64,000 bases of DNA from Flectobacillus major DSM 103 (GTDB lineage: Bacteria > Bacteroidota > Bacteroidia > Cytophagales > Spirosomataceae): positions 109,690-173,689 of the forward strand of contig NZ_KE386492.1 of assembly GCF_000427405.1 (NCBI RefSeq). The letters run 5' to 3'. Positions within the stretch are counted from its first letter, which is position 1. Each line of letters opens with the position of its first letter. A model generated the notes under the pieces. The model was not told where the DNA came from and did no database searches. It saw only the letters and a program-made list of their open reading frames with translations. A program made the translations under genes and the position numbers. Shown here one piece after another: positions 46,100 to 55,784 of the stretch.

Positions 46100-46138
46100 A
46101 TTCCTTCGGTATTTAAAATATCGAAGGAATTTTTTTTG
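46100..46138 (+). terminator. Terminator of the GH3 gene
   Basis: A 13-bp stem with one G-T pair (46100-46112 with 46118-46130) is followed by eight T's, 11 bases after the stop codon. Confidence 0.85.
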
Positions 46139-46202
46139 AAAACTTTACAACAGGAAACAAACATAGAAACCCATTTAACACAAAAATTATCATAAACCAA
46201 CT

Positions 46203-47132
46203 ATGAATAGCAGAAGAGATTTTTTGAAAAAATCGGGATTAATGAGCCTTGCGGGGCTATCACTTCCTTCGTTTTTGGCTGATGCCGCCGCAGGTCATGC
46301 AGTGGGCAAACACGCTATTGGTGTACAGCTTTATACAACGATGTCGGTGATTGACAAAGATGTTGAGGGTACACTAAAGGCTATTGCCAATATTGGTTAT
46401 AAAGAAATAGAATCGGCATTTAGTATGAAGGGCGGTTATTATGGCATGAAACCCAAAGAATTTGCGAGTTTGCTCAAAGACCTTGGCTTAACATGGGCTG
46501 CTCATCATGCTACTGGTGCTCCACGCAAGCCTCGCCCACAAACAGATACTGCTGCTGCTGCTCAACAAGCACCACGCCCAGCGATGCCACCAATGAAAAA
46601 TTTACAACAAAATTATCAAGAAATTATAGATGATCTGGCCGAAGGAGGAGTTAAATATTTGGTATGTGCTAGTACACCCGTGAGTACTCTGGACGAAGTA
46701 AAAACTTCTATTGACACCTTCGGAAAAGCAGGAGAAGCTTGTAAAAAGGCAGGACTTCAATTGGTATTTCATAACCACACTGCCGAATTTGAAAAGGTAG
46801 AAGGCCAGTTGCCTTATGAAATGTTTATATCACAGCTTAGTTCTGATATATTAAAGTTTGAGCTAGACTTGGCTTGGGCCATGAAAGCAGGAGTAGATGT
46901 GGTAGCATTGTTCAAGAAAAACCCAGGACGTTTTCCAATGTGGCATGTAAAAGATTTAGACAAAACCACAATGAAACCTGTAGAAATTGGCAATGGCTTT
47001 ATTGATTTTACACCAATTTTTGCCGCCGCCAAAACGGCTGGTGTCAAGCATTATTTTGTAGAACAAGACGGAGCTACCACTCCTATCGAAAGCCTCACAA
47101 CAAGTTTTAATAATTTAAGAAATAAAATATAA
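46203..47132 (+). CDS. Exported sugar isomerase/epimerase-like TIM barrel
   Basis: This 309-residue protein has a twin-arginine-type export signal (NSRRDFLKKSGLMSLAGLSL) followed by a xylose-isomerase-like barrel. Metal and substrate residues appear in HHATGAPR (~97), LVFHNHTAEFE (~180), FELDLAWAMKAG (~217), MWHVKDLDK (~244) and HYFVEQDG (~278). A proline- and alanine-rich insert lies at ~103-126. Members usually act on sugars or sugar phosphates in the cytosol; a Tat signal places this one in the periplasm, so the substrate is probably non-phosphorylated, perhaps a keto-sugar. It lies 114 bases after GH3 and its terminator. Confidence 0.85.
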   Translation: MNSRRDFLKKSGLMSLAGLSLPSFLADAAAGHAVGKHAIGVQLYTTMSVIDKDVEGTLKAIANIGYKEIESAFSMKGGYYGMKPKEFASLLKDLGLTWAAHHATGAPRKPRPQTDTAAAAQQAPRPAMPPMKNLQQNYQEIIDDLAEGGVKYLVCASTPVSTLDEVKTSIDTFGKAGEACKKAGLQLVFHNHTAEFEKVEGQLPYEMFISQLSSDILKFELDLAWAMKAGVDVVALFKKNPGRFPMWHVKDLDKTTMKPVEIGNGFIDFTPIFAAAKTAGVKHYFVEQDGATTPIESLTTSFNNLRNKI

Positions 47133-47343
47133 ATCGATATAATACTGGAGCTGTAATCTTGATTATTGGCTTTACAGCTCCAATAAATAGCTTTACACCA
47201 AAAGCAATTTTTAAGTATAAGTTAAGAATTTTAATTGCCAATATAAATAAGACACATCCTAATTCCTCATTTTTACTCTTATTGTTATGCAAAAATGAAT
47301 ATTTGCTACATATTGCCATTCATAATTTTAGGGTAACATGATA

Positions 47344-47366
47344 TAATTTTGAGCAGGGTAGTTTTG
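47344..47366 (+). promoter_or_regulatory. Promoter -7 candidates of the TonB receptor gene
   Basis: Two TAnnTTTG boxes, TAATTTTG (47344-47351) and TAGTTTTG (47359-47366), lie 46 and 31 bases before the start at 47398. Either or both could be used. Confidence 0.45.
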
Positions 47367-47397
47367 TGACCTCATTATTCAACAAAACTGCTTTAAT

Positions 47398-50300
47398 ATG
47401 TATACTTGTACAAAAAAAACACCCCAATTTCCTTACTGGACAAACGCCCTATTTGTTCTTTTTGCCTTACTTTTTCTCAATAGTTTTGCTGGTTTTTCGC
47501 AAGGAACAGATGCTACTATTTCAGGAAGAGTTTCAGATGATAAGGGCGACATCATTCCTGGTGCTACTATCAAGGTAAGAAACGAATCTACAGGTTTTCA
47601 AACGGGAACAATCTCAAATGCCCAAGGCGAATTCCAATTGCTTCAGTTGCCACTTGGTAAACCGTATTCAGTTACGGTTTCTTTTGTAGGGTATCAAACA
47701 CAAAAGTATACTAATTATACCCTCAACCAAGGCGACCGCCTCAAAATAAACGCTACACTCAAACAAGGTAATACCGAACTCAATGAGGTGATTGTAAGTG
47801 GCAATTCTTTTGTCAATAAAGAAACCGAACGTGCTGGTGCAGCTATTGCAGTAACATCTTTGCAAATGAAACAATTACCTATGGAGGGTCGTAACTTTAC
47901 GGCTTTAACGGCTTTGTCGCCTCTACAAGGTAAAAATGGTAGTTTTAGTGGACAGCGTAGCTCGTCTACCAACGTAACGATGGACGGCGTGAATGCTCGA
48001 AATATGTACACCAATGGAGCTATTGGGAATGGCCCTTATACAATTTCGCAGGAGGCCATTCGAGAGTATCAGGTTTCGACCAATAACTATGACGTAACGC
48101 AGGGTCGTCAGGGGGGCGGTTCGGTAAATGCTGTTACCAAAAACGGAACGAATACAATGGAAGGTTCGGCTTTCTTTTTCCAAAGAGCCAACCAAGCTAC
48201 TTTGGCAGGTAACAAATTGTTTCCATTGGCCAGCGAATACAATATAAATGGTACGCCACGTACAACTGTTTTTGACCAAAAACAGTATGGGTTTTCGTTG
48301 GGCGGTGCTTTTGTCAAAGATAAATTACATTATTTCGTAGCTTTCGACCGTCAGAACGAGACGATTCCTTTCCAGATTGCTCCTGTATATGACCAAACTC
48401 AAGAACAAAACTTTGGTATTACTAAGGAAAACCTAGATAAGGTAATTGCTGTAGCCCGTGAAAAGTATGGTATGAAAAACACTCAACAATATGGCGATTT
48501 TTCTCGTGAAACGGTAGCAAATGCCCTTTTTGCTCGTTTAGATTGGCAAATTAATGATAAGCATAAATTAACTTTTAGAAATAACCTAACTACTTGGTTA
48601 AGCCCTAATTCTACGTCTGACAACTCCAATATCAATTTGTTAGAGAGCTGGATTGGTTTTAAATCTACCGAAAACAGTACTTTGGTGTCGTTGCGTTCAT
48701 CGTTGAGTCCTGATATAACCAACGAATTGAAAATACAATATCAAACTGTTGCCAGAGACTACATTGTAAGCGATGACCTACCAAGTGCCAATATTCCTAG
48801 AGCGATTATTACAGTAAGGTCGGTAATTCCTACGGCAACCAACCCAAATGCTACCCAAACTAGAACCGTACAGTTTGGAGGACAACGTTTTGGTACAGAA
48901 ACGACTCGTGACAAAACTATCCAGTTGGCCAATACAACTTATTTGAGAAAAGGAAACTTCAACTACAAGTTTGGTACAGACAATATGTTGACATTCTTGA
49001 ACTCGACTATTGTGAATGAAATGAATGGTCGTTTCTTCTTTTCAAGCTTACAAGACTTTATAGACCAAAAACCTAGCCGTTATGCTCGTGAAGTACCATT
49101 GGTAGACCCTGCCGTAAAACAATCGTTGTTGGACTTGGCATTGTTTGCACAAGTAGACTTTTCGCCGCTACCTAACGTAACAGCAATGGCAGGCTTGAGA
49201 TACGACGCTACGATTTTCTTCAGACAAGGCGACCCAAACCCTAAAACCGAAAGTAATTTGGGAATAAAAACAAACAATACTCTGGCCGATTTCAACAATA
49301 TTCAGCCACGTGTACAATTAACTTGGGATGTACAAGGTCGTCAGAAAGATATTGTAAAATTTGGTGGTGGTATTTTCTCAGCTCAGCCTGTTTCGTACTT
49401 ACAGTTGAATAATATCCAAAATAGTGGTACTATGGTTGGCTCGATTGATATTTCGGGGGCAGGTGTCCCAAAACCTGATTTTGTTTCGTACCGCAACAAT
49501 CCATCAACCGCACCAGGTATTCCGGCAGGAGCAAGTTATGTGTCAACAATCAATGCCGTAAGCGACGATTTCCAAGTACCTTCTATTTACAAATTCAACT
49601 TGTCGTACAACCGTTTCTTTAATTCTCGTTTCCGTGCGGGTATCAATATGCTTTGGTCAAAAACTGTGAATAACTACGTATATTATGACCGCAATATTGT
49701 AGACCAGCCATATTTCAGATTAAGCAACGAAGGCAACAGAGGCGTATATGTACCTGCTAATACAATTCCAGAAAATGGCTCGACAGACTGGACAAAAGGA
49801 AGAAAAGCCAATGATTTGGGGCGCGTACTAGAGTTAGAATCTACAGGTATTTTAAATCAATATGCCATTGTATTAGATGCTAGTATGAAATTAGGCAACG
49901 ATGGGTATTTGACTATTAGCTATACCAAAAACGATACAAAAGATAACTCTTCGTTCAACTGCTGTGTGGCCAATACGTCAACGTTCCGCCCTGTTGTAGA
50001 CGACCCTCGTGACCAAACAATTTCTTATTCAGACGACCAGTTTTCAGATAAACTTGTTATTTCGGCCGCAACACCGTCAGTAAAAGGTTTTCAGTTAGGA
50101 GCTATCCTTAATGGTGTTGGTGGTACTCGCTATTCGTTTATGGTAGGTGGAAACAAAAGTTTGAATGGTGACTTCGTATTGACAAACGACCTTGCTTTTG
50201 TATTTGACCCTAACAATCCAAGTGTACCAGAGCCAATCAGAAAAGGTATTCAGGGATTATTGGACAATCCAGAAGTAACTGAGAGTGTTAAAAATTATAT

Positions 50301-50625
50301 CAGAAACAATATTGGCCGTGTAGCCGAGCGTAACGGAGGGGTCAATCCATTCTATTATACTGTTGATTTGCGTTTGACCAAAGATATTCATATTCTAAAA
50401 CGTACTCTTTCTCTTTCGGCCGACTGCTTTAATTTCATGAACCTGTTAGACAAAACCCAAGGTGTTAGCTACAACCACGGCAATGTCAATTTGGTAACAA
50501 TGACAGGTTTTGACCAAAAAACACAGAATTATACTTATACCGTAGAAAGCGGTGCAGGTAGAAAACAATCTACAGCAGGTGGTACTCCTTGGAGAATCCA
50601 GCTAGGCTTGAGATACGCATTTTAA
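47398..50625 (+). CDS. Oar-like TonB-dependent receptor
   Basis: This 1075-residue outer membrane receptor has a signal peptide (ending FAGFSQG, ~1-37). A carboxypeptidase regulatory-like domain follows (ISGRVSDDKGDIIPGATIKV, FVGYQTQKYTNYTL; ~43-120), then the plug (PMEGRNFTALTALSPLQGK, TNVTMDGVNARNMYT, EAIREYQVSTNNYDVTQGR, GSVNAVTKNGTN; ~155-245). A barrel follows and ends aromatic (LGLRYAF). The plug type is that of Oar-like receptors for large or proteinaceous ligands, not classical SusC, and no SusD gene follows. It may import a product of the neighbouring enzymes; the ligand is unknown. Confidence 0.85.
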   Translation: MYTCTKKTPQFPYWTNALFVLFALLFLNSFAGFSQGTDATISGRVSDDKGDIIPGATIKVRNESTGFQTGTISNAQGEFQLLQLPLGKPYSVTVSFVGYQTQKYTNYTLNQGDRLKINATLKQGNTELNEVIVSGNSFVNKETERAGAAIAVTSLQMKQLPMEGRNFTALTALSPLQGKNGSFSGQRSSSTNVTMDGVNARNMYTNGAIGNGPYTISQEAIREYQVSTNNYDVTQGRQGGGSVNAVTKNGTNTMEGSAFFFQRANQATLAGNKLFPLASEYNINGTPRTTVFDQKQYGFSLGGAFVKDKLHYFVAFDRQNETIPFQIAPVYDQTQEQNFGITKENLDKVIAVAREKYGMKNTQQYGDFSRETVANALFARLDWQINDKHKLTFRNNLTTWLSPNSTSDNSNINLLESWIGFKSTENSTLVSLRSSLSPDITNELKIQYQTVARDYIVSDDLPSANIPRAIITVRSVIPTATNPNATQTRTVQFGGQRFGTETTRDKTIQLANTTYLRKGNFNYKFGTDNMLTFLNSTIVNEMNGRFFFSSLQDFIDQKPSRYAREVPLVDPAVKQSLLDLALFAQVDFSPLPNVTAMAGLRYDATIFFRQGDPNPKTESNLGIKTNNTLADFNNIQPRVQLTWDVQGRQKDIVKFGGGIFSAQPVSYLQLNNIQNSGTMVGSIDISGAGVPKPDFVSYRNNPSTAPGIPAGASYVSTINAVSDDFQVPSIYKFNLSYNRFFNSRFRAGINMLWSKTVNNYVYYDRNIVDQPYFRLSNEGNRGVYVPANTIPENGSTDWTKGRKANDLGRVLELESTGILNQYAIVLDASMKLGNDGYLTISYTKNDTKDNSSFNCCVANTSTFRPVVDDPRDQTISYSDDQFSDKLVISAATPSVKGFQLGAILNGVGGTRYSFMVGGNKSLNGDFVLTNDLAFVFDPNNPSVPEPIRKGIQGLLDNPEVTESVKNYIRNNIGRVAERNGGVNPFYYTVDLRLTKDIHILKRTLSLSADCFNFMNLLDKTQGVSYNHGNVNLVTMTGFDQKTQNYTYTVESGAGRKQSTAGGTPWRIQLGLRYAF

Positions 50626-50644
50626 TCATCTTTCATTAACAAAT

Positions 50645-50690
50645 ATTGTCCTTAACTGTATAGGCTTGGCTATATATTGTTAAGGGCAAT
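50645..50690 (+). other. Hairpin between TonB receptor and phosphodiesterase genes
   Basis: ATTGTCCTTAAC (50645-50656) pairs with GTTAAGGGCAAT (50679-50690) with one G-T pair. No T-run follows, so it may weaken read-through or stabilise mRNA. Confidence 0.45.
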
Positions 50691-50713
50691 TGCTCAAAAC
50701 TACCTTTATCGTT

Positions 50714-52069
50714 ATGAAAAAAATAGCTAACATTTTTATTATCAGCGTTTTATTTGCTTTTAGTACTATTGCACAGCAATCTAAATACGTGGTTATTATC
50801 AGCTTAGACGGCTTTCGCCCCGACTTCTATCGTCAGGCTCAGTGGCCAACACCCAACTTACACGAAATGGCGGCTTTGGGTGCATCTTCTGATGGCGTTA
50901 GAGGTGTTTTTCCTACCGTTACGTACCCCTCGCATACAACCATTATTACAGGCGTAATGCCTATCAAGCATGGTATTTTTCATAATACACCTTTTGAGCC
51001 AACTGGCCAAACGGGTCGCTGGAATTGGGAAAACAATTTGATCAAATCAGAAACTATTTGGGACGCCGCTCATAAAAAAGGCCTAAAAACGGCATCTATT
51101 CACTGGCCAGTTACGGTAGGAGCTAAAAGTATTGATTATAATATTCCTGAAACGAATATCGAAAAAAACGCAAAAGACCCTTTAATTCAAATGCGTCAGT
51201 TTGCTAATCCAAAGGGGTTATTTGAAGAAATAGAACAAAATGCTACAGGCAAACTCACAGCTCGTAATATGGATAGCGATTACCTAACAATGGACGAAAA
51301 TATTGCTCGTATGGCTGCACATGTTATTGAAACCTATAAGCCCAATTTAACAACGGTTCATATTTTCAACCTCGACCACTTTGAGCATAAAGAAGGGCGT
51401 AATGGCCCCAATGTAGTACGTGCTATTGCTGGAGCTGACCGTGCTGTTGGTAAAATTATGGAGGCTGTCGAAAAAGCTGGCATCAAGGATAGTACTACAT
51501 TTTTGATTGTTGGCGACCACGGTTTTGTAGATATTCACGACCAGATTGCCCCAAATGTATGGCTTGCCAAGGCTGGGTTGATGGAAAAGAAAAAAGATAG
51601 AGGCAACTGGAAAGCAACTTTTCATCCACAGGGCGGTATGGCATTTTTGTATTTGAAAGATAAAAATGATGAACAAACCCTCAAACAAGTTCAGCAAATT
51701 TTACAGAATTTACCCGAATCTACTAAAAAAATGTTCCGTGTTGTTGAGCCTAAAGAATTAGCCGCTATTGGTGCCGACCCCGAAGCCAAACTTGCTTTGA
51801 CGGCTATGCAAGGGTTTTCGTTTTCAGATGCTTTTGAAGAACCATTCTTAAAGCCTGCCAAAGGAGGAACACACGGTTATTTCCCTAATTTCAAGGAAAT
51901 AGAAACAGGTTTTATCGCTTTTGGGGCTGGTATTAAGCCCCAAACGGTAATTCCAACCATGGGATTAGAAGATATTACGCCGTTGGTAGCTCAGTTATTG
52001 GCTTTACAAATGAGCAATTTAGACGGTATTTTGTACCCTGGCATTTTACAAAATGTTCCTAAAAAATAA
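50714..52069 (+). CDS. Ectonucleotide pyrophosphatase/phosphodiesterase-like enzyme
   Basis: The protein has 451 residues from the ATG at 50714; an in-frame TTG at 50690 overlaps a hairpin and is less likely. A signal peptide is present (ending FSTIAQ). The alkaline-phosphatase superfamily metal site is clear: ISLDGFRPD (~28-36), nucleophile Thr in FPTVTYPSHTTI (~65-76), LDHFEHKEGRNGP (~220), VGDHGFVD (~268) and the late histidine in KGGTHGYFP (~385). NPP enzymes hydrolyse phosphodiester or pyrophosphate bonds of nucleotides and nucleotide sugars in the periplasm. It follows the TonB receptor by 88 bases and is the last gene of the cluster. Confidence 0.88.
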   Translation: MKKIANIFIISVLFAFSTIAQQSKYVVIISLDGFRPDFYRQAQWPTPNLHEMAALGASSDGVRGVFPTVTYPSHTTIITGVMPIKHGIFHNTPFEPTGQTGRWNWENNLIKSETIWDAAHKKGLKTASIHWPVTVGAKSIDYNIPETNIEKNAKDPLIQMRQFANPKGLFEEIEQNATGKLTARNMDSDYLTMDENIARMAAHVIETYKPNLTTVHIFNLDHFEHKEGRNGPNVVRAIAGADRAVGKIMEAVEKAGIKDSTTFLIVGDHGFVDIHDQIAPNVWLAKAGLMEKKKDRGNWKATFHPQGGMAFLYLKDKNDEQTLKQVQQILQNLPESTKKMFRVVEPKELAAIGADPEAKLALTAMQGFSFSDAFEEPFLKPAKGGTHGYFPNFKEIETGFIAFGAGIKPQTVIPTMGLEDITPLVAQLLALQMSNLDGILYPGILQNVPKK

Positions 52070-52082
52070 AGGACGATATAGT

Positions 52083-52149
52083 AATACCAAACATGCGTCA
52101 TCCTGAATTTAGTGATTCACTAAATTCAGGATGACGCATGTTTGGTATT
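52083..52149. terminator. Perfect 67-base palindrome between convergent genes
   Basis: Arms of 33 bases (52083-52115 and 52117-52149) are exact complements around a single base. The right end is the first base of the helicase gene's stop codon. It lies between convergent genes, so a bidirectional terminator is likely, though the stem is far longer than needed and the T-run is short. Confidence 0.65.
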
Positions 52150-55100
52150 TATCTGGAAAGCATTTTTAATAAATCTTCTTTTTTGAGCGATTTTAGCCTA
52201 TCACTATCTGTTTTTACCAAATCGCTTGCCAAAGCTTTCTTGGCCGTTTGTAGATTCATGATTTTTTCCTCAATGGTATCTGGACAAATAAGCCGAACAG
52301 CTACTACATTTTTCGTTTGTCCAATCCGATAACAGCGGTCTATGGCTTGGTTTTCAACAGCAGGATTCCACCAAGGGTCTACCAAATACACGTAGTCGGC
52401 TTCGGTAAGATTTAGGCCCACTCCTCCCGCTTTCAGGCTAATCAAAAATACCCTTATTTCGTCATTTTCCTGAAAACTAGCTACTTTTTTAGCCCTATTT
52501 TGAGTTTGTCCTGTCAGATAAGCAAAAGGAATATCCTTGTTTTCGAGTTCTTTTTTGATTAAATCAAGCATACTCACAAACTGTGAAAAAACCAGTATTT
52601 TGTGTTGGCCAGATTTACTTTCTATTTCTTCGAGCAAAACTTCGATTTTGGCCGAAGCATTGCCATAATACTCTTCGTCATTGAGTAATGCTGGCGAATC
52701 GCAGATTTGGCGAAGTTTGGTAAGCCCTTGTAAAACATGCAGTTGGTCACGGGGGATATCGCCTTCGGCGGTGGTATTCAAATACTGCCAAAATTCTTTT
52801 TCATACGCTTCATAAACACGCCGCTGTTCTGTTCCCATTTCACAAAAAAGTACCATTTCAGTTTTTTCAGGAAGCTCTTTTGCTACTTGTTTCTTGGTTC
52901 TTCTCAAAATAAACGGACTTACTTTTTGCTGTAATTCTTGGGCTCGCTTAATATCTTTAAATTTATCGATAGGCATAGAATAATGATCTTTAAAAAACTG
53001 TTTTGTTCCCAAAAGTCCAGGGCAAGCAAACGACATTTGGGCGTATAAATCAAAAGCATGGTTTTCGATGGGCGTACCCGTTAGTACTATTTTGTTCCTA
53101 GATTGTAGTAACCTAACGGCCTTATATCGCTGTGATTCAGGGTTTTTGATGGCCTGCGATTCGTCGAGGAAAATATAATTAAATACATATTTTTTCAGAA
53201 AAAGAATATCGGAAAGCAGTGTACCATAAGAAGTTAAGACAATTTCATATTCGTCGAAAGTATGAATATCCTTGAGTCGGTCAGCTCCATAAATCGTTAA
53301 TATTTTGAGCGACGGAGCAAATTTTTGTACTTCGGCTTGCCAGTTAAAAATCAGCGAGGTTGGTACAACAATCAAGTTGGTATTGTTGTGCTTTTTGTTT
53401 CTTTGCGAAAGAATAAACGCCAAAATCTGAACTGTTTTTCCTAAACCCATATCGTCGGCAAGGCAGCCTCCAAAACCAAACTGATCGAGAAAATTGAGCC
53501 AATTTAACCCCTGTTTCTGGTAGTCACGGAGGTCGGCTTGTAATCCTGCTGGAATCTCAACTTCTTGGATATTTTCAAAACTCTGTAAACGTGTTCGGTA
53601 TCTGGTCAGCTCATTTTTTATATCTTCCGACAACACTTCTTCTTCAAAAAGCTCGGTAATACTGGGTAGCTTTACTTTGGGAATACGAATAGCGTTTTCG
53701 GCTAGCTCGCCTACAGAAAAATACTGTCGAAATTTGGCAATCCATTCTTGTGGCAAAATACCCTGCGTACCATCGTCGAGTTCTACAAATTTGTCTTTGT
53801 TTTTGATAGATTTTTGAAGGTGTTTTAACGAAACAGTTTGTTTGCCAAATTGTATTTTGATAGTGGTATCAAACCAGTTTACACCCGAATTTACGGTGAT
53901 CGAAACACGCCCTTTGCTGGCATTGAGCCTATGGCCTTTGAGTTGGCTAAAGCCCAATACGGCAATATTATTGTTTTTGAAGGTTTCAAAAACATCCAAA
54001 AACCAGCCTTCGTCTAAAAATCTTTTTTTATGTAAATAAAAACAATCTTTGTCTAGTTGTTCCTCAAAATCAGGATGTTGCCTTATTACTACTCCTATAA
54101 AAGTGTTTTCAAAAGGTTGGTTGCGAGGTAGCGTAAAAGGGCGGCCTTTGTGGTCAATGGCATAAATCTGTTTTTTGGACAATACTGGAATCTCGACCTC
54201 GCCATAACGTACCACGGGTGTTAATAACACATAATCCTCAAACTCAGAAAGATATACTATTTTCTCTTGTAAATCATTATAGCTAGTTGCCTGTATTTGT
54301 TCTTCGTTGGCGGGCCGTAAATACGAGTAAACAATCTGTACTTTTTGCTCAAGCGGAGCTAGAATATCTTGTTGAAACGTTTTGAATTTGGATTCATGTA
54401 AAAGTAGATTAAAATTATTTTTTCTTAAAAAGTCAATTACCTTCAAAAAATGTAGGTTGTCGATCAAATACATGGTTTGTAAAATCTGTACAAAATAACG
54501 GTATTTCAAGCTCAGTTCTTGAAAAGGGTAAGCCTTTTCGTTGGCAATTAAAAAACCATTTACCTCATAAAAATCATTTTGTTGATGAACTTCCAGCCGT
54601 AGGTCGATAGGCAAAGTACTTAACTGTACTGGTACTACCGACTGAGCCGAAATATTGGTAGAGACTTTATGATTATGGTAAAAAACAGGTAAATTTTCGG
54701 GATTTTTCACCAAAGCCTTTAGCCCTTCGAGATCCAGATCGGGTTTGGAAGTTTCAAAATTATTTTGGAAACGTGCTATTGCCATATAGAATTTAAGGGC
54801 ATCAGGATGCTCTATTTCCCAACTATGATCTAAGGGATTTTGAGCCATAAAAGGGTTTTTCACCTTGGCATCTTGGCTAAAGCTTGCCTTATATAGATCT
54901 AAATGAAAATGGTCGAAATACTTATGTTGTTTGAATACTATAAATTTTGACTCGCTAGCAATGCTTTTGGGTAAAAAATCAAAGCCCTGTATAGGAAGTA
55001 AACTTTCTTGTAATTGTTTTTTGGTTTCGGTACTAAACGGAAATAAGGCAGGGTTTTGGGTGATAATCTCGGTAGTTTTTCCTTGATAAGCCAAACCAAA

Positions 55101-55529
55101 AAACTGTTCTATATTAGGTTGTTTTTCTAAGCCATAATCATAGGCTTTTTCTCGCATTTTGCGAACTCTAAAAGCTGTGTCAAAATAAATCCGTAATTCG
55201 GGTCGCTTCATAATATTATGTAGCACCTGAGCTTGATGCTCACACATTTTCACCTTATTAGACCAACAAGGGCAAGCGACGGTAAGGCTTTTGGCTTGGA
55301 GCTGCACCTGCACCGTCGGAAAAGTAGGGTTTGACAGATGCGAAAATACCCCACCGTTAACCGATATTTCGGTTGGTACAATATCGTAATAACCTCTTAC
55401 ATCTGTTTCGGGTACAGATTCGCTGTGTTTGATAATCAGAATCTCGTTGAGTTGTATAATATCGAAATCGACAATCGTGTATTCATCTGGGTTGTAAGGA
55501 TTAGGAGTAATATTCTGAGTCACCGACAT
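52149..55529 (-). CDS. SWIM-domain SNF2-family helicase/ATPase
   Basis: The protein has 1126 residues. A SWIM zinc finger is at ~80-100 (CPCWSNKVKMCEHQ: C-x-C-x(n)-C-x-H). A long poorly conserved middle follows. The SNF2 helicase core begins near 660 (LRDYQKQGLNWLNFL), with Walker A DDMGLGKTVQILAFI at ~692, DESQAIKN at ~788, LTGTPIENHAFDLYAQ at ~812, and the C-terminal lobe with ILVFSQFVSMLDLI, LKAGGVGLNLTEADYVYLVDPWWNP and QAIDRCYRIGQT (~1070). It is a DNA translocase of the bacterial Snf2/HepA-related type, with chromosome maintenance or transcription recycling as plausible roles. Confidence 0.9.
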   Translation of the reverse strand: MSVTQNITPNPYNPDEYTIVDFDIIQLNEILIIKHSESVPETDVRGYYDIVPTEISVNGGVFSHLSNPTFPTVQVQLQAKSLTVACPCWSNKVKMCEHQAQVLHNIMKRPELRIYFDTAFRVRKMREKAYDYGLEKQPNIEQFFGLAYQGKTTEIITQNPALFPFSTETKKQLQESLLPIQGFDFLPKSIASESKFIVFKQHKYFDHFHLDLYKASFSQDAKVKNPFMAQNPLDHSWEIEHPDALKFYMAIARFQNNFETSKPDLDLEGLKALVKNPENLPVFYHNHKVSTNISAQSVVPVQLSTLPIDLRLEVHQQNDFYEVNGFLIANEKAYPFQELSLKYRYFVQILQTMYLIDNLHFLKVIDFLRKNNFNLLLHESKFKTFQQDILAPLEQKVQIVYSYLRPANEEQIQATSYNDLQEKIVYLSEFEDYVLLTPVVRYGEVEIPVLSKKQIYAIDHKGRPFTLPRNQPFENTFIGVVIRQHPDFEEQLDKDCFYLHKKRFLDEGWFLDVFETFKNNNIAVLGFSQLKGHRLNASKGRVSITVNSGVNWFDTTIKIQFGKQTVSLKHLQKSIKNKDKFVELDDGTQGILPQEWIAKFRQYFSVGELAENAIRIPKVKLPSITELFEEEVLSEDIKNELTRYRTRLQSFENIQEVEIPAGLQADLRDYQKQGLNWLNFLDQFGFGGCLADDMGLGKTVQILAFILSQRNKKHNNTNLIVVPTSLIFNWQAEVQKFAPSLKILTIYGADRLKDIHTFDEYEIVLTSYGTLLSDILFLKKYVFNYIFLDESQAIKNPESQRYKAVRLLQSRNKIVLTGTPIENHAFDLYAQMSFACPGLLGTKQFFKDHYSMPIDKFKDIKRAQELQQKVSPFILRRTKKQVAKELPEKTEMVLFCEMGTEQRRVYEAYEKEFWQYLNTTAEGDIPRDQLHVLQGLTKLRQICDSPALLNDEEYYGNASAKIEVLLEEIESKSGQHKILVFSQFVSMLDLIKKELENKDIPFAYLTGQTQNRAKKVASFQENDEIRVFLISLKAGGVGLNLTEADYVYLVDPWWNPAVENQAIDRCYRIGQTKNVVAVRLICPDTIEEKIMNLQTAKKALASDLVKTDSDRLKSLKKEDLLKMLSR

Positions 55530-55625
55530 ATAAGAAAAGGTACATTGTTGAGAATGATGCTACATATATACAGCAATTTTTTTATTCGCTTGTTATATGC
55601 CCTAGCTTTTCTGAGAGGTTTTAGA

Positions 55626-55633
55626 CAAAGGTA
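55626..55633 (-). promoter_or_regulatory. Promoter -7 box of the SNF2 gene
   Basis: The minus strand reads TACCTTTG, 96 bases before the start codon at 55529, giving a leader of about 90 bases. Confidence 0.45.
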
Positions 55634-55657
55634 CTCAAAACCAAAAGATTTTTAGAA

Positions 55658-55699
55658 CACACAGGGCGGTCGAAATTAGTTTTTCGACCGCCCTGTGTG
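55658..55699 (-). terminator. Terminator of the isomerase gene
   Basis: Perfect 18-bp GC-rich arms (55658-55675 and 55682-55699) flank a six-base loop. It sits 85 bases past the isomerase stop and just upstream of the SNF2 promoter. Confidence 0.75.
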
Positions 55700-55784
55700 A
55701 TTAATAGTCAATCAATACTAACAAGAGATTAAATTATCCCAAAATTAGGAATGACCTATATTGAACAAATATCTCTACAAGAAG

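Noticed and set aside
47398-50625. TonB receptor as SusC of a SusCD pair
   Set aside because: The plug has the Oar-like pattern and no SusD-like lipoprotein gene follows; the next gene is a phosphodiesterase.
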